Shown one piece after another: positions 8,345 to 15,887 of a stretch of DNA of 37,452 nt. The DNA comes from Staphylococcus simulans (GTDB lineage Bacteria > Bacillota > Bacilli > Staphylococcales > Staphylococcaceae): assembly GCF_002902285.1 (NCBI RefSeq), contig NZ_PPRU01000020.1, positions 1 through 37,452 of the forward strand, in the 5' to 3' direction. Both the position numbers and the translations under genes were made by a program. The number at the start of each line of letters is the position of its first letter. Position 1 is the first letter of the stretch. The notes below the pieces were generated by a model. The model saw nothing but the letters and a program-made list of their open reading frames with translations, did no database searches and had not been told where the DNA came from.

Positions 8345-9712
8345 TTAGAATAATTGATTGTCTTTAGGGAAGACATCATCGCCTAATGCACGTTGTGCCA
8401 AGACGTTTAGATAGTTCCATGGACGATCAAAATTAGGTTGGAAGAAGAAGTCAACTAACGCTAAATCTTCCAATTTCCAACCCGCATTGATTGCGACTGA
8501 AATTGTATTGATAGATTCTACTAAGTCTTCTTTACTCATAATTTGACCACCTAAGATATGGTGAGAATCTTCATCATAGATAATTTTCAGATGCACAGTT
8601 GTATCATCTTGTCTGAATTTTGGACGTACAGGTACTTCGATATACGTTGCACCTAAATTACCGTCATAATTATCTTTTTCTGATTCATGTACACCTGTTT
8701 GACCAAATTTATAATCGAATAATGATAAGCCAGATGTACCAGAAACTCTAGGCATTTTCATATCATGGCCAGCCATGTTGCGTGCTGCGACATAACCTTG
8801 ACGACGAGAGTTTGTCGCAAGGGCAATATAGCGTTCTTCTTCAATAGGTGCATAAGGAATCATTGTTGCGTCACCACTTGCGTAGACATCTTTTTCAGAT
8901 GTTTCAAGGTGGTCGTTAATTTCAATAATACCTTTAGTACCTAATTTCACTTTACCATCTAACCATTCTGTCGCAGGTTTAACACCTACAGTAAAGATAA
9001 CTGTATCGGCTTCAAATTCTCCGTTGTCTGTCACAACGCCAGTTACGTTATTATTATCATCTGCTTTTAATGCTTTCACATTTTCGTTACCTCTGAATTT
9101 TAAACCGTGTTCTTTCGCATTCTCTTCGAGAATATCAGTAAATTCTTTGTCTAGGTACGTCTTAATTAAACGATCTCCGTCATCCATCACTGTTGTATCA
9201 ATACCAGCTTTAACGAAAGCTTCTGCAGCTTCAATACCGATATAACCGCCGCCGACAACGATTGCTTTTTTCGCAGATTTCATACGTTCTTTGATTTTGC
9301 CTGCCCAGTCAGCACCACGCATGAATAACACATTATTATAGTCATTGATGCCATCAATTGGCGGTGCATTTGGTACGCCGCCTGGACTTAAGAATAATTT
9401 ATCATAATCAACTTTAGATTCATTATTGTCTTTATCTTGAACTGTTACAGTTTTATTTTCAGTATCTAAGTCAGTTACTGTAGTATTCACATGAACTTTA
9501 ACACCACGATCTTCTAGTGATTCCTCGCTTGCATAGTGTAGTGAATCTAAACTAGGCGCAACATCTTCTAGATAACTTTGAATACCACAGGATAAGAATG
9601 AAGGTTTATCTGCACTTTCAAACACTTCAATTTCTGCTTCTGGATCTGAAATTAATAGCGTTTCGATTGCTGCATAACCTGCGTGAGAAGTTCCGACAAT
9701 TACATATTTCAT
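8345..9712 (-). CDS. nox: Water-forming NADH oxidase-like flavoprotein
   Basis: A 455-residue FAD enzyme of the NADH oxidase/NADH peroxidase/CoA-disulfide reductase group. GTSHAGYAA at 7-15 binds FAD, Cys42 in SFLSCGIQ is the redox cysteine (the same position as in known Nox enzymes), VVGGGYIGIEAAE binds NADH, and DVYASGDA is the second FAD motif. The C-terminal dimer domain is complete. The family reduces oxygen to water, regenerating NAD in the cytoplasm. The long C-terminus DFFFQPNFDRPWNYLN favours Nox over CoA-disulfide reductase. GAGGAGG precedes the ATG. I see no clear Rex operator in the short upstream region. Confidence 0.82.
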   Translation of the reverse strand: MKYVIVGTSHAGYAAIETLLISDPEAEIEVFESADKPSFLSCGIQSYLEDVAPSLDSLHYASEESLEDRGVKVHVNTTVTDLDTENKTVTVQDKDNNESKVDYDKLFLSPGGVPNAPPIDGINDYNNVLFMRGADWAGKIKERMKSAKKAIVVGGGYIGIEAAEAFVKAGIDTTVMDDGDRLIKTYLDKEFTDILEENAKEHGLKFRGNENVKALKADDNNNVTGVVTDNGEFEADTVIFTVGVKPATEWLDGKVKLGTKGIIEINDHLETSEKDVYASGDATMIPYAPIEEERYIALATNSRRQGYVAARNMAGHDMKMPRVSGTSGLSLFDYKFGQTGVHESEKDNYDGNLGATYIEVPVRPKFRQDDTTVHLKIIYDEDSHHILGGQIMSKEDLVESINTISVAINAGWKLEDLALVDFFFQPNFDRPWNYLNVLAQRALGDDVFPKDNQLF

Positions 9713-9879
9713 AAAGAAATAGCCTCCTCTAATATAAGTTGTATTTATATATAAATAGTCTCATTATTATATTTACCCTTAAGGTTAATTGCTAGACTTA
9801 CATATCAGGCTATTGTTCAAAGTTGATAAAATTGTCATATTTAAAATGTGTAATTAAGGTGTTTTAAAAAGGTGATACG

Positions 9880-9907
9880 TTGTTCGTAGACCAGAATGGC
9901 TTATAAT
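9880..9907 (+). promoter_or_regulatory. Promoter of the ABC exporter operon
   Basis: TTGTTC (9880-9885) and TATAAT (9902-9907) spaced by 16 nt. The -10 box overlaps the ATG at 9906, which argues that translation starts further downstream. Confidence 0.65.
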
Positions 9908-9956
9908 GAAAGTAATATGGATATGCAATGCAGAGATAGGAAATGGGGGAGAAGTT

Positions 9957-10688
9957 ATGCAAGCTGTCGCACAGTTAACACATGCATCTAAAGCGTTTAA
10001 TAAGCAAACGGTGCTGGAAGATATTTCGTTGACGCTTCAACAAGGTCAAATTATGGGATTAATCGGACCGAGTGGTTCAGGCAAAACAACAGCTATTAAA
10101 TGTTGGCTAGGTATGGAACAGTTAGATGGAGGAGAAGCTTCTATTTATAATCATTCAATGCCAAATCGTAAAGTATTGAGCCATGTCGGTTATATGGGAC
10201 AAACACTCGCTTTGTATGAGAATTTAAGTGCGAAAGAGAACTTAGTATTCTTTGGAAATTTAAAAGGATTATCCGGCAAGCAATTAAACGAGGATATTAA
10301 ACGCTATATGAAACTGGTCGATTTAGAAGATAAACAATCGCAAATTGTACATACATTTTCAGGCGGTATGAAACGGCGTTTATCCCTAGCAATTACTTTA
10401 TTAGGGAGACCAGACTTGCTTATTTTAGATGAACCGACTGTGGGTATTGATCCGAGTCTACGTCAAAAAATCTGGCATGAACTGCGTCAACTAGCTGAAC
10501 AAGGACAAACTATTTTGATGACAACACATGTCATGGATGAAGCAGAACGTTGTGATCAAGTTGGCTTATTAGTAGACGGTCATATCTTTGCGTTAGGCTC
10601 ACCAAATGAATTAAAACAACAGTTTAATGCTTCAAGTATTGAAGAGGTATTCTTAAAAGCAGAGGAGGCGAAGGGTCATGAGATTTAA
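9957..10688 (+). CDS. ABC exporter ATP-binding subunit
   Basis: A 243-residue ATPase of an ABC-2 type exporter (DrrA/YhaQ-like). Walker A GPSGSGKTT at 37-45, signature FSGGMKRRLSLA, Walker B LLILDEPTVGIDP and the switch histidine in MTTHVMDEA are intact. I place the start at ATG 9957, which has GGGGGAG 5 nt upstream; an in-frame ATG at 9906 lies in the promoter -10 box and has no ribosome binding site. It overlaps the permease gene by 11 bp, so the subunits are co-made. The substrate is unknown; relatives export drugs, lipids or peptides. Confidence 0.88.
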   Translation: MQAVAQLTHASKAFNKQTVLEDISLTLQQGQIMGLIGPSGSGKTTAIKCWLGMEQLDGGEASIYNHSMPNRKVLSHVGYMGQTLALYENLSAKENLVFFGNLKGLSGKQLNEDIKRYMKLVDLEDKQSQIVHTFSGGMKRRLSLAITLLGRPDLLILDEPTVGIDPSLRQKIWHELRQLAEQGQTILMTTHVMDEAERCDQVGLLVDGHIFALGSPNELKQQFNASSIEEVFLKAEEAKGHEI

Positions 10689-11799
10689 AGCAGTCTTAAA
10701 ACGTGTCATGATTGATCTAGTTCGTGATAAACGTACACTCGCTTTAATGTTTATCGTCCCTTTAATCATTTTGACGATTATGTTCTTCTTGTTTAATAGC
10801 GATAATGAAGAACACTTAAATATCGGTTTCTCTGAAGATGTTCCTAAATCTTTTGTTAAAGCACTGCCAAAAGATAAAGTGCAGACAGAAACTTATTCTA
10901 ATTCTGAATCTGTCAAAACCTTAATCGAACAACATGATTTAGATGCTTATGTTCAAAAAGATGATAAACAATTAGTGGTCACTTATACGAATGAGAATCC
11001 AAGTAAAACGACAGCGGTAAAACAAATTCTAGCTGGTACCCTTCAAAAAGATAAAATGCAAGCACTTGCGGGTGAAATGAAAACTATCAAAATAAAACTG
11101 GCTGAGATGCCTCAAGCAAGTAAAGCAGCTATGAAATCAAATCAAACATCAGAATTAACCTCACTTGATGCGCATTATTTATATGGAGATGCTAACAGCA
11201 GTTATTTTGATAAAATGTTTCCGATTTTAATGGGCTTCTTTGTCTTTTTATTTGTATTCTTAATTTCAGGTATTGCGTTACTAAGAGAAAGAACGACAGG
11301 TACTTTAGAACGTATACTTGCAATTTCAATCAAACGTAGTGAAATTGTGTTCGGTTACTTAGTCGGATACGGTATCTTTGCGGTGATACAAACGTTGATT
11401 ATTGTACTGTTTTCAATTTACTTATTGAAAGTTGATGTCGCAGGCAATATCTTGTGGGTACTATTAATCAATATACTGATTGCCTTTGCGGCACTTACTA
11501 TGGGATTATTCGTTTCCACGTTTGCGAATTCAGAGTTTCAAATGCTGCAGTTTATTCCGATTGTAGTCGTACCGCAAGTATTATTCTCTGGTATTATTCC
11601 GTTGGATAATGTGAATCGCTTTATCGCAAGTATCGGCTATTTGTTCCCATTACGGTATGCAGGGGATGCGTTGACTAAAGTTATGATTAAAGCACAAAGT
11701 ATTAATACATTCTGGTTTGATATCGGTATTTTAGTTCTCTTTATTGTAGTATTTACGATACTGAATATTGTAGGCTTAAAACGTTATAGAAAAGTGTGA
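10678..11799 (+). CDS. ABC-2 type exporter permease subunit
   Basis: A 373-residue membrane protein with the ABC-2 layout: one helix near residues 22-40, a soluble extracytoplasmic region of about 140 residues, then five or so helices. LRERTTGTLERILA is the cytoplasmic coupling segment and IPLDNVNRFIASIGYLFPLRYAGDAL near the end is typical of this family. It pairs with the ATPase that ends inside its first codons. The polar domain may shape substrate specificity, but no substrate can be named. A terminator follows 14 bp later. Confidence 0.85.
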   Translation: MRFKAVLKRVMIDLVRDKRTLALMFIVPLIILTIMFFLFNSDNEEHLNIGFSEDVPKSFVKALPKDKVQTETYSNSESVKTLIEQHDLDAYVQKDDKQLVVTYTNENPSKTTAVKQILAGTLQKDKMQALAGEMKTIKIKLAEMPQASKAAMKSNQTSELTSLDAHYLYGDANSSYFDKMFPILMGFFVFLFVFLISGIALLRERTTGTLERILAISIKRSEIVFGYLVGYGIFAVIQTLIIVLFSIYLLKVDVAGNILWVLLINILIAFAALTMGLFVSTFANSEFQMLQFIPIVVVPQVLFSGIIPLDNVNRFIASIGYLFPLRYAGDALTKVMIKAQSINTFWFDIGILVLFIVVFTILNIVGLKRYRKV

Positions 11800-11813
11800 G
11801 TGATTCATACATT

Positions 11814-11846
11814 GAGATCTGTTCAAAAAGGACAGGTCTCTTTTTT
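11814..11846 (+). terminator. Terminator after the ABC exporter operon
   Basis: Arms 11814-11824 and 11830-11840 pair with two G-T wobbles around a 5-A loop, then six T. Confidence 0.9.
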
Positions 11847-11967
11847 AGTTTTTGTCTACTTATTTCAATATTCATAAACATGATGCTATTTACTGCGCTC
11901 GAAAATACATGAACCACCAAACACTACTAATATTTAGTAAATCACTTGTTAAAGTGTAAGAATAAAC

Positions 11968-11981
11968 CTTAAACGTTTAAG
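11968..11981. promoter_or_regulatory. Perfect palindrome before the polyol promoter
   Basis: CTTAAACGTTTAAG is a perfect 14-bp palindrome with a central CG, the style of a LacI-family operator. It lies just upstream of the -35 box of the polyol operon. Confidence 0.5.
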
Positions 11982-11988
11982 ATATTTA

Positions 11989-12017
11989 TTGACAACGCTT
12001 TCATTGTGGATTACGAT
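11989..12017 (+). promoter_or_regulatory. Polyol operon promoter overlapped by a cre site
   Basis: TTGACA (11989-11994) and TACGAT (12012-12017) with a 17-nt spacer form a good vegetative promoter. TGACAACGCTTTCA (11990-12003) matches the cre consensus with one mismatch and covers the -35 box, so CcpA binding should repress. The rest of the 11850-12090 stretch is non-coding. Confidence 0.65.
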
Positions 12018-12034
12018 TTATGATAACGGTTACA

Positions 12035-12052
12035 CAGTTGTATATACAACTG
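12035..12052. promoter_or_regulatory. Perfect 18-bp palindrome, likely operator of the polyol operon
   Basis: CAGTTGTATATACAACTG is perfectly self-complementary and lies about 20-30 nt downstream of the -10 box. TTGTAnnTACAA is the operator style of GntR-type regulators such as AraR. No candidate regulator is encoded next to the operon. Confidence 0.6.
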
Positions 12053-12099
12053 TTACATAAATAGAGAAAGTGAATGAATATTAGGAGAAGGTGGAAACT

Positions 12100-13695
12100 G
12101 TGGAAAGGATTAAGGAACAGATTGAAGCTGGAGATATCAGTGTAGGTATAGAACTTGGGTCTACACGAATCAAAACAGTCGCGGTTAATGCACAATGTGA
12201 AACAATCGCAACAGGGTCATTTGAATGGGAGAACACATTTAAAGATGGATTTTGGACGTATTCACTTAATGATGTCTGGAACGGACTTCAAATCAGTTAT
12301 CAATCGATGACAGATGAAGTGAAAGACAAGTATGGTGTAGCTATTAAACAGTTAAAGTCTTTAGGTATCAGTGGTATGATGCACGGCTATTTAGCGTTTG
12401 ATGATAAAGACGATTTATTAGTACCATTTCGTACTTGGCGTAATAATAACGCACATGATGCAGCACGTAAGCTAACAGAACATTTTGGAGTGAATATTCC
12501 TGAAAGGTGGAGTATTGCGCAGTTATATGATGCGGCGATTCACGATGCACCGCATACGCAACATGTCCGATATATGACGACATTATCTGGTTATGTACAT
12601 TGGTATTTAACAGGTGAACGTGTTTTAGGCGTTGGAGATGCTTCAGGTATGTTTCCAATAGACCCGAAGACGCATCGCTTCAGAGAAGATTTATTAAATC
12701 AATTTAATGACCTTTATCACAAAGAAGGTTATATGCAAGATGTGTATGATGTTTTACCGAAAGTGTTGGTAGCTGGAGAAGATGCAGGCTACTTAACAGA
12801 AACAGGTGCGAAGTTGATTGATCCAAATCAAGAGTTACAAGCTGGATGTCCGATGTGTGCACCTGAAGGGGATGCGGCAACAGGTATGGTCGCAACGAAA
12901 AGTGTCGCACCAAGAACAGGAAATATTTCTGCAGGGACAAGTATCTTCTCTATGATTGTCTTAGATCATCCATTAGAGAAATTGTATCCAGAAGTTGATT
13001 TAGTGACGACACCTGCAGGTGATGAAGTCGCGATGATTCATGCGAATAACTGCACGTCTGATATCAATGATTGGATGGATTTATTCGCAGAAGTGCTGGA
13101 TACGATGGGAGTTGCATATACGAAGGAAGACTTATTTACACGGATGTTCGAAAAGGCGCTTGAAGGGGATAAAGAACTCGGTCATTTATTATCTTATGGC
13201 TATGTTTCGGGTGAATTTATTACAGATGTGCCAAAAGGTTATCCAATGTTCATTCGCAGTGTAGAAAGCCAGTTTAATTTGGCGAATGTGATGAAAACAC
13301 ATATTTTCAGTGCTTTTAGTACGTTGAAAATCGGTATCGATTTATTGAAACGTAATGAAGCGTTGGAAATCGACAGTATGATTGGTCACGGCGGTATTTT
13401 TAAAACAGAAGGCGTAGCACAAAGCTTCTTAGCTGCAGCACTTGAAAGTCCGGTCAGTGTGATGCAGACAGCGAGTGAAGGCGGTGCATGGGGTATTGCG
13501 GTGCTTGCTCGTTATCATGTGGACCATCAAGGTCAAAAACTATCAGATTACTTAGATCATCATGCATTTGGTGATGTCGAAGCATTAGTGCTTGAACCAA
13601 AAGCAGAGGATGTAGAGAGTTTCAAACAGTATATTGAGCGGTTTGAAGCGGGATTACCTTTAGAACGTCAAGCAGATACACACTTTAATTCATAA
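12100..13695 (+). CDS. FGGY-family sugar kinase (pentulose kinase-like)
   Basis: A 531-residue kinase of the FGGY family, which phosphorylates ketoses and polyols. The N-terminal phosphate loop GIELGSTRIKTVAV, the substrate loop SGMMHGYLAF, NNCTSDINDW with the probable catalytic Asp, and the C-terminal GHGGIFKTEG ATP-site motif are visible. It is the first gene of a kinase-permease-dehydrogenase operon, which fits catabolism of a pentitol or hexitol through its ketose phosphate. I prefer the GTG at 12100 (6 nt after GAAGGTGG) over the in-frame GTG at 12091, which overlaps the Shine-Dalgarno. The sugar cannot be fixed: xylulose-, ribulose- and YoaC-type kinases look alike at this level. Confidence 0.82.
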   Translation: MERIKEQIEAGDISVGIELGSTRIKTVAVNAQCETIATGSFEWENTFKDGFWTYSLNDVWNGLQISYQSMTDEVKDKYGVAIKQLKSLGISGMMHGYLAFDDKDDLLVPFRTWRNNNAHDAARKLTEHFGVNIPERWSIAQLYDAAIHDAPHTQHVRYMTTLSGYVHWYLTGERVLGVGDASGMFPIDPKTHRFREDLLNQFNDLYHKEGYMQDVYDVLPKVLVAGEDAGYLTETGAKLIDPNQELQAGCPMCAPEGDAATGMVATKSVAPRTGNISAGTSIFSMIVLDHPLEKLYPEVDLVTTPAGDEVAMIHANNCTSDINDWMDLFAEVLDTMGVAYTKEDLFTRMFEKALEGDKELGHLLSYGYVSGEFITDVPKGYPMFIRSVESQFNLANVMKTHIFSAFSTLKIGIDLLKRNEALEIDSMIGHGGIFKTEGVAQSFLAAALESPVSVMQTASEGGAWGIAVLARYHVDHQGQKLSDYLDHHAFGDVEALVLEPKAEDVESFKQYIERFEAGLPLERQADTHFNS

Positions 13696-13716
13696 AGATA
13701 AACAAAGGAGAATATT

Positions 13717-14970
13717 GTGCAGACATTAGAGAGAAATAAGTCAAAACAATTTTTAGGTTTACCCATGACCTTAATATGGGGTTATATCGCAGTAGCGGTA
13801 TTTATGACAGGTGATGGTATTGAACAAGCCTTCCTATCAAAATATATTCAACATATTGGTTTTAGTGCGAGTCAAGCTTCAACTGTATTAACAACTTACG
13901 GTTTAGTGGTTGCGATCGCTTCTTGGCTATCTGGAGTACTAGCGGAAGTCTTTAGTCCAAGACGTCTGATGACATTTGCGTTTATTACTTGGATTATCTT
14001 CCATGTCGGATTCTTAGTCTTCGGTTTAGAAACACATAACTATGCGATGATGATTATTATGTATAGTATTCGTGGTATCGCATACCCGATGTTTATTTAC
14101 AGTTTCGTAGTATGGATTACATACTCAGCACCGCCACAAAGATTAGCGTCTGCTATGGGTTGGTTCTGGGCCATGTATTCAATCGGTATTGGTGTACTAG
14201 GTTCATACTTACCAAGTTTTACTATCCCATTTATCGGCTTTATGGGCACGTTATGGAGCTCTATTATCTTTATCGCTATCGGTGGTTTAATGGCATTCTT
14301 TTTAGTCAAAGATAGAGAAGGTATGAAGAAGGAAAGCGATAAACTGACAACTAAAGAAATGTTCGGAGAAATCTTACGAGGTGTAACGATTTTACGTAAT
14401 CCACAAATTGCGATTGCATGTGTAGTTCGTATTATCAACCAACTTTCTTTATTTGGTTTAGTCGCATTTATGCCGGCTGTCTTTACAGATGACTTTGGTT
14501 TCAGCACGTCACAATGGCTTCAAATCTGGGGCTTCATGTATATCGTGACTATCTTTACCAATCTCTTTTGGGGAATTGTTGGTGATAAGATAGGATGGGT
14601 CAAACAGATTCGTTGGTTTGGTTGTATCGGCATGGCGCTTTCAACATTAGGATTCTATTATGTGCCACTTTGGTTCGGACCTAGTTTCTGGATTACAGCA
14701 GTTGTAGCAACAGCCTTTGGGTTTGCAGTAGCTGCTTTCGTACCGATGTCAGCCATCTTCCCGACCCTTGAACCTCGTCATAAAGGTGCAGCAGTGTCTA
14801 TTCATAACTTGTCAGCAGGTTTAAGTAACTTCTTAGGGCCTGCGATTGCAACAATTGTATTAATGTTTGGAGATGCGTTAGTAACGATTTGGGTTTATGC
14901 AGCAATTTACTGTATCGGCTTTGTTTTAACATTCTTTATGAAAGTTAAACAGCCTTCACTACAAAAATAA
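13717..14970 (+). CDS. MFS polyol permease, CsbX/RbtT/DalT-like
   Basis: A 417-residue major facilitator protein with about 12 helices. The opening LIWGYIAVAVFMTGDGIEQAFLSKYI and the helix-2/3 loop AEVFSPRRLM resemble the branch that includes CsbX and the ribitol and D-arabitol permeases RbtT and DalT; YGLVVAIASWLSGVLAE and the second-half WGIVGDKIGW are the MFS-A-like loops. It starts with GTG at 13717, preceded by AAAGGAG with 6-nt spacing, 21 bp after the kinase. Proton-linked import of a sugar alcohol is inferred from family and operon. Confidence 0.78.
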   Translation: MQTLERNKSKQFLGLPMTLIWGYIAVAVFMTGDGIEQAFLSKYIQHIGFSASQASTVLTTYGLVVAIASWLSGVLAEVFSPRRLMTFAFITWIIFHVGFLVFGLETHNYAMMIIMYSIRGIAYPMFIYSFVVWITYSAPPQRLASAMGWFWAMYSIGIGVLGSYLPSFTIPFIGFMGTLWSSIIFIAIGGLMAFFLVKDREGMKKESDKLTTKEMFGEILRGVTILRNPQIAIACVVRIINQLSLFGLVAFMPAVFTDDFGFSTSQWLQIWGFMYIVTIFTNLFWGIVGDKIGWVKQIRWFGCIGMALSTLGFYYVPLWFGPSFWITAVVATAFGFAVAAFVPMSAIFPTLEPRHKGAAVSIHNLSAGLSNFLGPAIATIVLMFGDALVTIWVYAAIYCIGFVLTFFMKVKQPSLQK

Positions 14971-14986
14971 AGAAAAGGTGATTAGG

Positions 14987-15766
14987 ATGAATATTTTAGA
15001 ACAGTTCAGATTAGATGGTAAAGTAGCTATCGTAACAGGAGGTGCCATGGGCTTAGGACAAGCAATGGCTACTGCTTTAGCGCAAGCAGGCGCAGATATT
15101 GTTATCGCAGACATTCAGGAAGATGTGGCGCAAGCAACAGCGACTACTATTCGTGAAACAGAAGGGGTTCAAGCAACATCTTTAAAAGTAGATGTGACTA
15201 ATCCTGACGATGTACAAAAAATGGTAGATGATGTTGTAGATGAGTTCGGTAAAATCGATATCTTAATTAATAATGCTGGTATGACAATCAATGCAAAAGC
15301 AGAAGAAATGACATATGAACAATGGAATAAAGTGATTAACTTGAATCTAAACGGCGTCTTCCTAGTTGCGCAAGCAGTTGGACGTCAAATGATCAAACAA
15401 GGTCACGGTAATATCATCAATACATCTAGTATGTCAGGTCTTATCGCAAACAAACCGCAAGAACAATGTTCATATAACGCCTCTAAAGCAGGTGTTATTA
15501 TGTTAACGAAAAGTTTAGCAATGGAATGGTCAAAATATAACATTAAAGTTAACACAATTGCCCCAGGTTACATGAAGACTGAATTAACTAAACCATTCTT
15601 TGAAAAGGGTGGCGCAATGATTGATGATTGGATGGGCTTCACACCTATGGGCCGTCCTGGATTGCCAGAAGAATTAGGCGGTATCGTTGTATACTTAGCT
15701 TCAGATGCTTCATCATTCGCACAAGGCAGTGTCTTTACAATTGATGGCGGCTATACAGCGTTGTAA
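14987..15766 (+). CDS. SDR-family polyol/ketose dehydrogenase
   Basis: A 259-residue short-chain dehydrogenase with every classical element: TGGAMGLG at 17-24, acidic Asp42 after beta-2 (VIADIQ, which favours NAD), NNAG at 95-98, catalytic Ser148, Tyr163 and Lys167 in SYNASK, and the C-terminal FTIDGGYTAL. Relatives oxidise polyols or reduce sorbose, xylulose or 5-ketogluconate. As the last gene of the operon it probably converts the imported polyol to the ketose that the kinase phosphorylates. I choose ATG 14987 (AAAGGTG, 6-nt spacing) over the in-frame GTG at 14978, which lies inside that ribosome binding site. Confidence 0.82.
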   Translation: MNILEQFRLDGKVAIVTGGAMGLGQAMATALAQAGADIVIADIQEDVAQATATTIRETEGVQATSLKVDVTNPDDVQKMVDDVVDEFGKIDILINNAGMTINAKAEEMTYEQWNKVINLNLNGVFLVAQAVGRQMIKQGHGNIINTSSMSGLIANKPQEQCSYNASKAGVIMLTKSLAMEWSKYNIKVNTIAPGYMKTELTKPFFEKGGAMIDDWMGFTPMGRPGLPEELGGIVVYLASDASSFAQGSVFTIDGGYTAL

Positions 15767-15801
15767 TCAATTATACAAATCATAAAATCTAATAACCAAA
15801 A

Positions 15802-15849
15802 GAAACCCGGTAAGGATAACGGCTATTGACCATTTCCCTGCCGGGTTTC
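15802..15849. terminator. Shared terminator between polyol operon and surface gene
   Basis: GAAACCCGG (15802-15810) pairs with CCGGGTTTC (15841-15849), with further partial pairing inside. T-rich sequence follows best on the minus strand, so it mainly serves the surface protein gene. Confidence 0.7.
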
Positions 15850-15887
15850 AGTATAGGTGTTAATTTTTAGAAAGAATAACGATTAAA

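Noticed and set aside
12001..12195. Minus-strand 64-codon frame upstream of the FGGY kinase
   Set aside because: It covers the palindrome, the ribosome binding site and the first codons of the kinase, and has no start signal. I treated the region as regulatory.
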